Assembly (NCBI GenBank): GCA_016706545.1
Contig: JADJJK010000075.1
Coordinates: forward strand, 62,001-126,000
Reading direction: 5' to 3'
Length of the DNA stretch: 64,000 nt
Source: Myxococcales bacterium
GTDB lineage: Bacteria > Myxococcota_A > Polyangia > Haliangiales > Haliangiaceae
A program made the position numbers and the translations under genes. The notes beneath the pieces are model-generated. The model saw nothing but the letters and a program-made list of their open reading frames with translations, did no database searches and had not been told where the DNA came from. Numbering within the stretch: the stretch's first letter is position 1; each line of letters begins with the position of its first letter. Below are positions 1 through 8,593 of this stretch, piece by piece.

Positions 1-1024
1 AGGCCGCGGCGATGTTGCCCGCGCTCTCCCACGCCACCACCCAGCCCGTGCCGACCCACGCCACCACCGGGTTGCTCTCCACCGTGGTGGCGTTCTCGTA
101 GATCTTGATGCCGCGCAGGTCCTGCACCACGCCGCTGCCGTTTACCCGGGCGCCCCAGATGTCATCGTTGCGGGTGTTGCGGCGGTCTTGCCAAACCGCG
201 AAGTACCCGGTGCCGCCGTCGGTGGCGATCTCGCCGTTGGCGTTGTCAGCCCCGCTCGATCCCAGCACCGGCACGTCGGTCAGGACCTCGGCGGTGACCG
301 TCGGATCCAGCACCGCCGGGTACGCCGAGTTCGCGATGATCTCCGCCGGCACCGCCAGCAAGATCCGGCCGTTGTCATATTGCGCCTGCACCGCCCAGCG
401 GTCGCCGTCGGCCTCCACCCAGGTGCCGTGACTGTAGCGGAAGCCCAGCTCGCCGGCGCTCCGGCGGAAGTGCAGCCCGCCCTCGGTGGAGCCCGCGAAG
501 TCTAGCCCGGTGGCGTCGATGGCGACGATCAGATCGCCCTCGCCGCCTGGATCCTGCTCGAAGCGCCAGCTCTGCTCCACGCCCTCGGGCGTGTTGTGCA
601 GGCGCTCGGTGAGCGCGGCGCGCGCGGTCTCCACGACGTTGCCAGCCACCTGCGCGGCGCCGACGAAGGACGTGTCCAGCGCGACCTCGCCGCGCCACGC
701 CGCCACCGTCTGCAGCCCGAACGAAGGGCTGCGCCGGCCCTGGGCGCCTGGCTCCAGCGCGACCAGCTCGATCAAGCCCTGGCTCACCACCACCTGGTGC
801 GTCTGGAAGCCGCCGCGGAAGCCGTCCCCGGCGCGCTCGAAGCGCACCGCCGCCGCGTCGGAGTCCCAGCCGATGGTCTCCTCCGCGCTGGGCGCCAGCG
901 GGCCGCCCGTGTCCTGCCAGGGCGGCGAGACCGCGCGCCCAGGCTCACCGCCTTGGCAGGCGGCGAGAGAGCCGAGAAACGAGGCGGCCCAGAAGGGCAA
1001 GCGAGTCAGGTACTTCTTCGTCAC
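1..1024 (-). CDS. secreted lipoprotein with repeated VWQDxR-type motifs, C-terminus beyond window
   Basis: The product is a probable surface lipoprotein of unknown function. Translation from a GTG at 1024 gives a basic N-terminus, a short hydrophobic stretch and a lipobox-like SLAAC at residues 19-23. A purine-rich GGGGGA lies five bases upstream and supports this start. The frame stays open to the window edge, so at least 340 residues are present and the C-terminus is missing. Near the end the motif FAVWQDRRN...DDIWGARV appears. Repeats of this style (VWQD-R...DI-GARV) are common in large secreted myxobacterial proteins and suggest a beta-propeller-like fold, which is inference. No enzymatic motif was seen. 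It stands apart from the polysaccharide genes that follow. Confidence 0.65.
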   Translation of the reverse strand, partial: MTKKYLTRLPFWAASFLGSLAACQGGEPGRAVSPPWQDTGGPLAPSAEETIGWDSDAAAVRFERAGDGFRGGFQTHQVVVSQGLIELVALEPGAQGRRSPSFGLQTVAAWRGEVALDTSFVGAAQVAGNVVETARAALTERLHNTPEGVEQSWRFEQDPGGEGDLIVAIDATGLDFAGSTEGGLHFRRSAGELGFRYSHGTWVEADGDRWAVQAQYDNGRILLAVPAEIIANSAYPAVLDPTVTAEVLTDVPVLGSSGADNANGEIATDGGTGYFAVWQDRRNTRNDDIWGARVNGSGVVQDLRGIKIYENATTVESNPVVAWVGTGWVVAWESAGNIAAA

Positions 1025-1176
1025 AGAGTCCCCCTTGGAGCTAAGCCAGAGTGAGGTTTTGCATGAACGCTGGGCATAAAGGTGTATCCGAATAGCGATG
1101 GCTCAAGACAGCGAATTCGATCACGCTTCCTGACGCCACCATCGACAAAATGACGACAACGTCGCGACCATGGCGC

Positions 1177-2307
1177 TTACTTTGGCGTGCGCCCCGCCAC
1201 ATTCCGGACCGCCGCGATCACCTCGTCCTGGTCCGCGGGCGTGAGCCCCGAGCCGCTGGGCAAGCACAGGCCACGGCGAAAGAGCCGCTCGGCCACCGCG
1301 CCGCCAAGCGCGCGATGATGGGCGAACACCGGCTGCAGGTGCATGGGCTTCCAGACCGGCCGCGCCTCGATGCCCAGGGCGCCAAGTCCGTCGAGGATCG
1401 AGTCGCGCTCGCGCTCGGAATGCACCGTCGCGCAGGTCAGCCAGGAGGTGCTGGTGCCAAACGCCGCCTCCGGCATGAACTGCCAGCCGGGCAGGTCGCT
1501 CAGGCCTTGCCGGTAGCCGACGTTGATGGCCCTCCGTCGGGCCACCCGGCGATCCAGATCACCGAGCTGCGCTCGGCCCACCGCCGCCAGCAGGTTGCTC
1601 AATCGATAGTTGTATCCAACACTCTTGTGTTCATAGTGGCGAACTGGCTCACGGGCCTGGGTCGCCAGGTGGCGCGCTCGCTCGATCCACTGTGGATTTC
1701 TCGACAGCAACATCCCACCTCCGGAAGTGGTGATGATCTTGTTGCCGTTGAATGAAAGGACCGACAGGTCGCCGAACCAGCCCGCGGGACGCCCGCGATA
1801 CGTGGCGCCCAGCGCCTCCGCGGCGTCCTCGATGACCCAGACGCCATGTCGGCGACAGGCCTCCACCACGGGCTCGAGGTCCGCGCACTGCCCGTAGAGG
1901 TCCACCACGATGACCGCCTTGGGCAGCTTGCCGGCGGCGGCGGCGTGGTCGAGAGCCTGGGCGAACATCACCGGGTCAATGTTCCAGCTCGCGTCCTCGC
2001 TGTCTATGAACACCGGGGTAGCCCCCACGTAGGCCACCGCGTTGGCGGTGGCGGCGAAGGTCAAGGTCGAGACGTAGACCTCGTCGCCCGCGCCGATGCC
2101 AAGCACCTGCAATGCCAGGTGCAGGGCCGCGGTCCCGCTCGACAGCGCCACCGCATGGGGGACCTGCAGCCGCGCCGCCATCTCCGCCTCGAAGGCGTCG
2201 ACGTGGGGGCCAAGCGGCGCGATCCAGTTGGACTCGAGCGCGTCGCGCAGGAGCGCGAGCTCGGTGCCCGCCAAGTCAGGAGCGGAGAGGTAGATCCGCG
2301 GTGCCAT
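1177..2307 (-). CDS. DegT/DnrJ/EryC1/StrS family PLP-dependent sugar aminotransferase
   Basis: The 376-residue protein has the usual family length. Enzymes of this fold-type I group transfer an amino group to a nucleotide-linked keto-sugar in the cytoplasm, feeding O-antigen, capsule or glycan synthesis. The sequence shows the N-terminal substrate loop (SNWIAPLG, about residues 27-34), the cofactor-binding ALSSGTAALHLAL, the EDAAEALGA segment near 160 and the PLP-lysine context SFNGNKIITTSGGG with Lys190. The start at 2307 gives the canonical N-terminus but has only a weak ribosome-binding site. It is the last gene of a minus-strand set with an oxidoreductase and a polysaccharide polymerase/ligase-like protein, consistent with amino-sugar synthesis for a surface glycan. 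The exact sugar cannot be assigned. Confidence 0.88.
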   Translation of the reverse strand: MAPRIYLSAPDLAGTELALLRDALESNWIAPLGPHVDAFEAEMAARLQVPHAVALSSGTAALHLALQVLGIGAGDEVYVSTLTFAATANAVAYVGATPVFIDSEDASWNIDPVMFAQALDHAAAAGKLPKAVIVVDLYGQCADLEPVVEACRRHGVWVIEDAAEALGATYRGRPAGWFGDLSVLSFNGNKIITTSGGGMLLSRNPQWIERARHLATQAREPVRHYEHKSVGYNYRLSNLLAAVGRAQLGDLDRRVARRRAINVGYRQGLSDLPGWQFMPEAAFGTSTSWLTCATVHSERERDSILDGLGALGIEARPVWKPMHLQPVFAHHRALGGAVAERLFRRGLCLPSGSGLTPADQDEVIAAVRNVAGRTPK

Positions 2308-2412
2308 GGTCTTGATTAGTGACAGGGTTCATACGCATGTTCATCCCAACGTACACGGCCAACTCACGCGGCCAACGCACACGGCCGCGCACACGGCCCG
2401 CGCACCTCGGCG

Positions 2413-3501
2413 TCAATTTGCCATGCCGCCGGTGTGGCCCTTTGCCGCGAGCGCCATAAGTTGTTGATCGATCGCGCGGCCGATGCGGTCGCAGTTTCGC
2501 ACCACATAGTCGATCTCCTCGAACGGCGTCGCCGGCTCGCCGCGCCCTTGCACCTCCAGCGCGAAGGCCTCGATGGCGCGCGAGTGCGGCGAAGCGCCGC
2601 GCAGGCGCTCTAGCCCGTACCGCGACCTGTCTGGCACCGCGTGCAAGAGCGTGCGGCCCGCGTGCAGGAGCTGCTGCCCCACGGCGCGCTTCCACTTGGC
2701 ATCTTGCGTAGTTGAGAGGGTCGCCTGGTCGCCCAGGATATCCACCACGATCTGTCCGTGGCTGCCTTGAACGGTGAAGACGCGGCGGTTCTGCTCACAG
2801 TTGGCCGAAAAATGCACAGTGGCGAGCGCGTGGTCGCCCCGGAGCACCGCGACCACCTCATCGGCAGGAGCGCCGGCCGGGGCCTTGGGGGTGTGGATCA
2901 CCGACACGTGGTCCAGCTCCAGCGCGCCAGCGAACCAGTGCGTGAGGTACAGCTCATGCGGCAAGGTCTCGAACCAGCGACCGCCGGGCAGCTTGTGGGA
3001 CCAGTGCTTGTCGCCCACCAGCATGCGGTCCGTGGTGGCGCTGGTGAGAAACTCGCGCTGGATGCGCAGCACGTCGCCGATGCGGCCCTGGTCCACCCAC
3101 TGCTTGGCCTGACGCACGCTGTGCGCGAACTTGAGATTGTGAATCACGGCGAGCTTGCCGGGGGAGCGCTTGACCAGCTCGACCAGCGAGTCCCAGTCCG
3201 CGACCTCGGTGACCACCGGCTTCTCGATCAAGAGATGTCGGCCGCTGGCCAGCACCTGCCGAGAGATCACGGCGTGGGTCTGCGGCGGCGTACACACATC
3301 GACGATGGAGCAGGCCTCGATGAGCTGGTCGAGGGTCTCGAACACGCGCCCCACCGAGAACTCGCGCGCGCGCTCGTCCGCGAGCTGACGGTTGACGTCG
3401 AACACGCCGCCGATGGCAAAGCCCTCCAGCCTGCTCCAGGCCTTGAGGTGGGCCGCCGAGATCTTTCCACAACCAACGATGCCAACAGTTTGCTTGCTCA
3501 T
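2413..3501 (-). CDS. Gfo/Idh/MocA family NAD(P)-dependent oxidoreductase
   Basis: A 362-residue cytoplasmic oxidoreductase that probably acts on a sugar or nucleotide sugar. The N-terminus holds the Rossmann motif GIVGCGKISAAH (about residues 7-18), followed by VDVCTPPQTH and the family hallmark EKP in LIEKPV near residue 95. The rest matches the C-terminal alpha/beta domain that binds the substrate. The ATG at 3501 is chosen because the Rossmann motif begins right after it and because it overlaps the stop of the upstream gene by four bases (ATGA), implying translational coupling. Together with the aminotransferase it could oxidise then aminate a sugar at one carbon, which is a pathway inference from neighbourhood only. 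Confidence 0.85.
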   Translation of the reverse strand: MSKQTVGIVGCGKISAAHLKAWSRLEGFAIGGVFDVNRQLADERAREFSVGRVFETLDQLIEACSIVDVCTPPQTHAVISRQVLASGRHLLIEKPVVTEVADWDSLVELVKRSPGKLAVIHNLKFAHSVRQAKQWVDQGRIGDVLRIQREFLTSATTDRMLVGDKHWSHKLPGGRWFETLPHELYLTHWFAGALELDHVSVIHTPKAPAGAPADEVVAVLRGDHALATVHFSANCEQNRRVFTVQGSHGQIVVDILGDQATLSTTQDAKWKRAVGQQLLHAGRTLLHAVPDRSRYGLERLRGASPHSRAIEAFALEVQGRGEPATPFEEIDYVVRNCDRIGRAIDQQLMALAAKGHTGGMAN

Positions 3502-4673
3502 GGAAGTCCTGGTGAGAACCTCGCCGGGCGGGCGAGCTGCTCTTTGAGACAGATGAAGGCGCCGATCAAGATCCAAAACAGGGTGAAGCGCAACCCCTGG
3601 TGCGCCAGACCGTACGCCAGGGAGGGCAGCAGCATCAGCGCGTTGCGCACCGTGGCCCCTTCGACCACGCGCAGGAGGAACGACAGAAACAGCGCCACGC
3701 CGACGAAGCCGTAGCAGAAGAACAGGGTGCCGGCGGAGGAGTGCAGCTCGTGGTCGCCGATCACCGAGGTGTCCTTGAAGCGGGTGAGCCCCCCTTCTCC
3801 GGCGCCGATGATCCAGTATTCCTTGTGGTTCCAGATGCGGTCGTAGCCGCGGCTATCGAAGAAGCCCAGCTCCTGCTTCTCGGCGATGCGAGCGGAGGTC
3901 CGCTCCATGGAGCGGGTCAGCGCGTTGGGGAAGCTCAGCAGGCCAACCATGGCCAGCGCGGCCAGGAGGATGGTGCGCGGGTTGTTGACCAGGGCGATGA
4001 GGAGCAGCAGCGCCGATCCCACGAGCGCGGCCTTGGACGCGGACAGCACCGCCAGATACAGGCAGGCCACGAGCCCCACGCTGGACTTGAGGGAGCCAAA
4101 CCCAAGGCGCCGCCTGCCAAAGGCCAGGATGTTGGCGGACAGCAGGGCGTAGAGGCCGAGCTGGTTGGGGTTGTTGAAGAGCACGGTGTGGCGGTCATCG
4201 CCCTGCGGGAGCACGAACGAGAGCCCGACTTGAACGACCGCGGTGACGAGCACCATGTGCAGGGTGACGCGGAGGAAGACCTCGCCGTGGCGCTGGTGCA
4301 GCACCAGCACCGCGAGCAAGATCGCCGCGTTGTAGACATAGAACATCGGGATGAGGACAAACGAGTCCTTGCCCAGCAGCGCGAACTTGCCCAGCACGAT
4401 CATCCAGGCGTAGTTGATGACCACGCACCACACCACGAACGCCGCGAGCGCGCGCAGCGGCCGAGCGGCCTGGCGTGACATGCGGCCGTTCCAGCGGACC
4501 AGCGCCGCCGGCAGGAGCGCCAGGATCAGCACGTCGCCGGGCTGCGGCAGGCCGCTGGAGAACACATAGACCGGCAAGAGGAAAAGGTAGAGCGCCCAGA
4601 TCGCCAGCGACGGCTTGTACACGACGAGGCGGAGCTCCTCGGCGATGAGGCTGACGGTGCGCGAGGCGTTCAC
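3498..4673 (-). CDS. O-antigen ligase/polymerase-like polytopic membrane protein
   Basis: The 391-residue protein is hydrophobic throughout, with roughly ten predicted membrane segments and a larger periplasmic loop in the second half. The FNNPNQLGLYALLSANILAF segment resembles the conserved N-P-N-x-G/x-L region of the Wzy/WaaL (O-antigen ligase-like) superfamily, which polymerises or transfers lipid-linked glycans on the periplasmic face. No residue-level distinction between polymerase and ligase is possible by eye. It is the first gene of the minus-strand glycan segment and overlaps the oxidoreductase start by four bases. The divergent region to the ATPase genes (4674-4897) probably carries its promoter. 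Confidence 0.72.
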   Translation of the reverse strand: MNASRTVSLIAEELRLVVYKPSLAIWALYLFLLPVYVFSSGLPQPGDVLILALLPAALVRWNGRMSRQAARPLRALAAFVVWCVVINYAWMIVLGKFALLGKDSFVLIPMFYVYNAAILLAVLVLHQRHGEVFLRVTLHMVLVTAVVQVGLSFVLPQGDDRHTVLFNNPNQLGLYALLSANILAFGRRRLGFGSLKSSVGLVACLYLAVLSASKAALVGSALLLLIALVNNPRTILLAALAMVGLLSFPNALTRSMERTSARIAEKQELGFFDSRGYDRIWNHKEYWIIGAGEGGLTRFKDTSVIGDHELHSSAGTLFFCYGFVGVALFLSFLLRVVEGATVRNALMLLPSLAYGLAHQGLRFTLFWILIGAFICLKEQLARPARFSPGLP

Positions 4674-4813
4674 GGGCTACCCAGGTTGGTGACCGGGGCA
4701 CCTTCGCACGTTCTCCACGCAGCCCCCAATCCATGGGGTTGAGATCCCCCGGCAACCGGCGGGCCGGCGGGCTGAAGCGGTCGGGCCACCACATGGGCCA
4801 GGGATCTCCCAGA

Positions 4814-4909
4814 ATTATAAATAGATATATTGAATGGTTAGAAGATATCCAGCGACAGCGAACAGCCTTACATCAAAGATGTTGTACAACATTTTTCGTG
4901 TACAACACG
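4814..4909 (+). promoter_or_regulatory. AT-rich leader with TATA-like box and palindromic operator-like sites
   Basis: In this GC-rich window, 4814-4845 is strikingly AT-rich and contains TATAAATAGATATATT, a plausible -10 region. Downstream lies a perfect 14-bp palindrome, ATGTTGTACAACAT (4879-4892). A related site, CGTGTACAACACG (4897-4909), has five-base inverted arms. The core GTACAACA recurs at 4884 and 4900, 16 bp apart. Two similar dyads at this spacing look like a cooperative repressor site, although no repressor gene lies next to it. The second dyad overlaps the preferred GTG start of the ATPase gene. Confidence 0.45.
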
Positions 4910-6124
4910 TTTGATGTACCAGCTCGCAGCGGCGACGCCACGGCGCCCGCCAGCATCATCGGCAAGGCGGTGACAGGCCGGGATTTCTTTGGCCGCGACC
5001 AGGAGCTCGCCGACCTTGGCAAGGCGGTGGGCTCCCAGCACGTGATGATGCTGGCGCCGCGGCGAACTGGAAAGACCTCGCTCATGCTGGCGCTGACCGC
5101 GCAAGAACAAGCCAGAGGGCAGGCCACGTCCGTCTATGCAAGTGTCGCGGAGGCAGCAACGGAGCTCGACTTCGTACGCACCGTGCTGCACGCCGCGTAC
5201 GAAACGGAGGAGGGGAAGTCGCTGCGGCCGGGATGGTTCGAGTCCTGGCGCCAGCGGCGCAAGAGCCGGGTCAAGAAGGTGGAGGTGGCGGGGACCGCCG
5301 TCGAGCTGGACGGCATCGACCCCCCGTGGCAGCAGATGGCGGAGGAAGGCTTTCGCAAGCTGATGAGCAGCGCGCGGCCGTGGCTCATCCTCATCGATGA
5401 GCTGCCTGCGCTGGTGCTGGCGCTGGCGCAGCAAGATCCATCCGGCGCCCGGGTTCGCGCCTTCTTGCACTGGTTCCGCAACCTGCGGCAGCTTCCGGCG
5501 GCCGAGAAGTCGCTGCGCTTCGTGCTGGCAGGTTCCATCGGGCTTGATGCCGTGACGCGGAGATATGACGCCGCCGAGTCACTCAGCGATCTGATGGACT
5601 GGCGCCTGGGGCCCTTTGATCGCGGCACCGCTGAGCGCTTCGTGACCTCGCTGGCAGAGGCGCAGGGAATGTTGCTGGTGCCCGCGGTGCAACAGCGCCT
5701 GCTCGAGGAGACAGAGTGGCTCATCCCGTTTCACCTGCAGGTGCTGGTGTGCGAGCTCGTCCGCTGCAAGCGCAGCCTCATCCCGCGCCTGGAAGACGTG
5801 GACGCCGCGGTCGAGGCCGCGCTCTGCCACAAGCTGTACTTCGCGACGTGGAATGAGCGCCTGCACGAAGTGTTTGGCCGGGCCGATGCAGAGGTGGCCA
5901 GGCGGGTGCTCACCGCGTGTGCGCACCCTGCCAGAGGCGCCACGTCATCCACGCTGCAGACCATGCTGGCCCACGCCTTCCCAGATCCGGTGGAGCGCAG
6001 CGACAAGCAACGCTGGATCATGGACGTCCTCGAGAACGACGGGTATCTGGAGCCCACGAGCGAGCAGCGCTGGCGCTTTCGCTCGGCGCTGCTGCGCCGG
6101 TACTGGCAGCGGAGGTTCTCGTGA
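4898..6124 (+). CDS. P-loop ATPase, archaeal-ATPase/STAND-like, first gene of a coupled pair
   Basis: About 408 residues from a GTG at 4898. An ATG at 4793 is in frame, but the codons between are AT-rich and rare, so that stretch looks like leader DNA. The VTGRDFFGRDQEL segment precedes a Walker A, APRRTGKTS, typical of archaeal-type (MNS) ATPases. WLILIDELPAL is the Walker B. The C-terminus (NDGYLEPTSEQRWRFRSALLRRYWQ) resembles the winged-helix end of such proteins. No nuclease, membrane or sensor domain is visible. The stop overlaps the GTG start of the next ATPase (GTGA at 6121), so the two are probably made in fixed ratio. The role is unknown; a defence or regulatory complex is inference. 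Confidence 0.75.
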   Translation: MYNTFDVPARSGDATAPASIIGKAVTGRDFFGRDQELADLGKAVGSQHVMMLAPRRTGKTSLMLALTAQEQARGQATSVYASVAEAATELDFVRTVLHAAYETEEGKSLRPGWFESWRQRRKSRVKKVEVAGTAVELDGIDPPWQQMAEEGFRKLMSSARPWLILIDELPALVLALAQQDPSGARVRAFLHWFRNLRQLPAAEKSLRFVLAGSIGLDAVTRRYDAAESLSDLMDWRLGPFDRGTAERFVTSLAEAQGMLLVPAVQQRLLEETEWLIPFHLQVLVCELVRCKRSLIPRLEDVDAAVEAALCHKLYFATWNERLHEVFGRADAEVARRVLTACAHPARGATSSTLQTMLAHAFPDPVERSDKQRWIMDVLENDGYLEPTSEQRWRFRSALLRRYWQRRFS

Positions 6125-8328
6125 CCGGGCTGCGGCGCTCCATCTACAACCCCGGCATGCTGCGACGAGAAGAGCTGATCGCCAGCTTCACCGCGCGCAC
6201 GCGGGAGCTCGTGCGGCTGGTGCAAGACCTCCAGCAAGGGGGCAACCAGCATCACCTGCTGATCGGCCAGCGCGGCGCCGGCAAGACCACGCTGCTCTTG
6301 CGCCTGGCGTGCGCCATCGATGAAGACGCGCAGCTCTCGACCCGAGCCCTCGCGTTGCGCTTCCCGGAAGAGCAATACAACGTCGCGCGGCTCTCTGATT
6401 TCTGGCTCAACTGCGTGGACGCGCTCGTCGACGCGCTGGAGCAGCACGGCCAGCCCCAGGAGGCGCTGGCGCTGGATGAGCGGGTCGAAGCGATCGAGGC
6501 GCGACCGCCCGCCCAGGAGGCCGCGCGCGCGGAGGAGGCGCTGCAGCTCCTCTTGACCTGGGCCGCAGAGCACGAGCGGCTGCTGGTGCTGCTGGTGGAC
6601 AACATCGATCTGGTGTTCCAGCGGCTGGCTGACTCGCAGTCGGCGCTGCGAGACGCTTTGTCCCGCAACGCCGGGCTGGTGGTGATCGGCGCGTGCTCGA
6701 GGTATCCGGAGGAGCTGCTCACCCAGCAGGCCGCGTTTCATGAGTTCTTTCACGTCGCGGAGCTGGCGCCTCTTCCAGAAGAGGAGGCCCGAGCGATGGT
6801 CCTGCACCTCGCCGAGGTGGCCCGCACGCCGCTGGTGGCGCGCGTGCTGAGCGAAGAACCAGGCCGCTTCAAGGCGCTGCTGGTGCTCAGCGGCGGCATG
6901 CCGCGCACGCTGGCGCTCCTGTACGGCATCCTGGCGCAGGACTCCGCCGCGCGAGCAGAGGATGATCTCGAGCTGCTGCTCGACCAGGTCACGCCGTACT
7001 ACAAGGCGCGCTTTGACGAACTGCCGGCGCAGAGCCAGCAGATCGTCGACGCGGTGGCGCTGCACTGGCACCCGATGACCGCGGCCGAGTGCGCGGCCAA
7101 GGCGCGCATGGAGATCAACGCGGCGTCGGCCCAGCTCAACCGGCTGGTCAAGCAAGGCGCGCTGCAGAAGAGCCAGGGCACGGAGCACAGCAAGCTGACC
7201 TTCCAGGTCAGCGAGCGCTTCTTCAACATCTGGTATCTGATGCGGGCCAGCCGGCGCTTGCGCCGCAAGCTCCTCTGGCTGACGGGCTTTCTGCAGACGT
7301 TTTACGGGCAAGCGGAGGTGGAGCGCCGCGCTCGCGCCTTGCTGCAGACCGAGCACGGGCAGACCGCTGCCAGGGATCCGGAGCACCTGCTGGCGTTTGC
7401 CCACACGGTGGAGGATCCCGCGCTGCGGCGAACCCTGCTGTTCCAGGCGTTGACTGCCCTGGCGAAGCAGCCGCCCTTGGACCAGCCAGCGGTGGCGCGC
7501 GACGTGGGACCGGGCGAGGACCAGCGCCCGGCGCTCCCGACGACAGCGGCGGCGGTCAGCACCGCCTATGACGTTCAACAGCGGCTACAGGAGACGCGGA
7601 GCAGCGGCGCCACGCGCGCGGCCGAGGGCGCCGTGCGGTGGAACGCAGCGAGCCCCTGGATGGAGCAGGTCCTTGCGCGGGCCGCGCCGGAGCGCGGGCT
7701 GTCACAGGCTGAGCCCGCGCCGGCCGTTGACCGCGGGCTCGGCGGAGGTCTTGACGCGCTCGTCCTGGCTTCTGCGTCCATGCTCCGGCACGGGGCCGCC
7801 AACTGGCCGCACCTGCAGCAGCACCTGCGCGCGGCGCTCGCTGACGTGAATCGAGCGGATCATCCGCTGTTTCAACCGTCGCTGTGGCAGCCGGTAGTGC
7901 AGGCCGGCCATGCTGGCCTGGCCGCTGCGCTGCTCCGCGAGCTGGGAAAAGACGAGCTTGCGCTGCCGCTCCATGAGGCCCTGCGCGCCGCCGGCAAAGG
8001 GCTGCGCGGCGGCCTAACCTACCTGGCGCCGGAGGTGCGGGAACCGACGCAGGAGATCTTGGCGCTGCTCTTGGCCCCGGAGACGACCAACGAGACATCC
8101 AAGGCGGCGTCCAACGAGGCGTCCAAGGCTGGCTGGGACGCCTCTGGCGCCCCCGCGGCGAGCGCACCTGCTGCTCCCTTGGCGGAGGATCCGCGAGACG
8201 CCAGCTATCCAGAGCACCGGTCTGACCCCGCGCACGGAGCAGCTCGACGGGAACGCAAGCCCAAGCACTCGCCCTCGCCGGGCCCCGGGGGCCGCCCGCG
8301 CAGAGGCGGCTCCAGCGCCGCGCAGTAG
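6121..8328 (+). CDS. large P-loop ATPase with helical C-terminal region, second gene of a coupled pair
   Basis: The 735-residue protein starts at a GTG overlapping the upstream stop. It has Walker A GQRGAGKTTLL near residues 49-59 and Walker B LLVLLVDNIDLVF, with Asn in place of the usual Glu after the Asp. A FNIWYLMRASRRLRRK segment follows a winged-helix-like stretch. The middle and C-terminal parts are alanine/leucine-rich helices, possibly TPR-like. The last 80 or so residues are low-complexity (NETSKAASNEASKAG, then a basic Pro/Gly/Arg tail). The layout (ATPase, winged helix, helical repeats) recalls STAND-type NTPases, in which the repeats sense a ligand. There is no recognisable effector domain, so the function is open. 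It probably acts with the preceding ATPase. Confidence 0.72.
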   Translation: MTGLRRSIYNPGMLRREELIASFTARTRELVRLVQDLQQGGNQHHLLIGQRGAGKTTLLLRLACAIDEDAQLSTRALALRFPEEQYNVARLSDFWLNCVDALVDALEQHGQPQEALALDERVEAIEARPPAQEAARAEEALQLLLTWAAEHERLLVLLVDNIDLVFQRLADSQSALRDALSRNAGLVVIGACSRYPEELLTQQAAFHEFFHVAELAPLPEEEARAMVLHLAEVARTPLVARVLSEEPGRFKALLVLSGGMPRTLALLYGILAQDSAARAEDDLELLLDQVTPYYKARFDELPAQSQQIVDAVALHWHPMTAAECAAKARMEINAASAQLNRLVKQGALQKSQGTEHSKLTFQVSERFFNIWYLMRASRRLRRKLLWLTGFLQTFYGQAEVERRARALLQTEHGQTAARDPEHLLAFAHTVEDPALRRTLLFQALTALAKQPPLDQPAVARDVGPGEDQRPALPTTAAAVSTAYDVQQRLQETRSSGATRAAEGAVRWNAASPWMEQVLARAAPERGLSQAEPAPAVDRGLGGGLDALVLASASMLRHGAANWPHLQQHLRAALADVNRADHPLFQPSLWQPVVQAGHAGLAAALLRELGKDELALPLHEALRAAGKGLRGGLTYLAPEVREPTQEILALLLAPETTNETSKAASNEASKAGWDASGAPAASAPAAPLAEDPRDASYPEHRSDPAHGAARRERKPKHSPSPGPGGRPRRGGSSAAQ

Positions 8329-8338
8329 CCCACCCCAC

Positions 8339-8411
8339 GCCGCGGCTCGGCCGCATGGCGATTGTTTCAGATCCCGTCGATTCCTGTCGATCTGAAGCCG
8401 CGGCTCGGCCG
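8339..8411. repeat. 15-bp direct repeat flanking a TCGAT-rich segment
   Basis: The sequence GCCGCGGCTCGGCCG occurs at 8339-8353 and again at 8397-8411, with GTCGATTCCTGTCGAT between the copies. It lies between the ATPase pair and the TonB receptor. It could be a regulatory site or the scar of an insertion. No transposase or attachment-site evidence accompanies it. Confidence 0.4.
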
Positions 8412-8593
8412 TAAGGCTTGCGTGACCCGTGAGAGAGCCCGCGGTGGTGCGCTATCTTTGCGCAGGCATTCTGCGCTGCGGTGCGCGAAGGGTCTCGCGG
8501 GCCATCGCCTCTCTATGCAACCGTGGCCTTGCCTCATGCCTGGCCACCCCGCCCTGCCCTCTCGTATTCCTTTCGCCTGATGAGGAGTCCGCC

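Noticed and set aside
5731..7578. 615-codon minus-strand frame
   Set aside because: It is antisense to the two ATPase genes, has an Arg/His/Gln-rich shadow composition and no motif.
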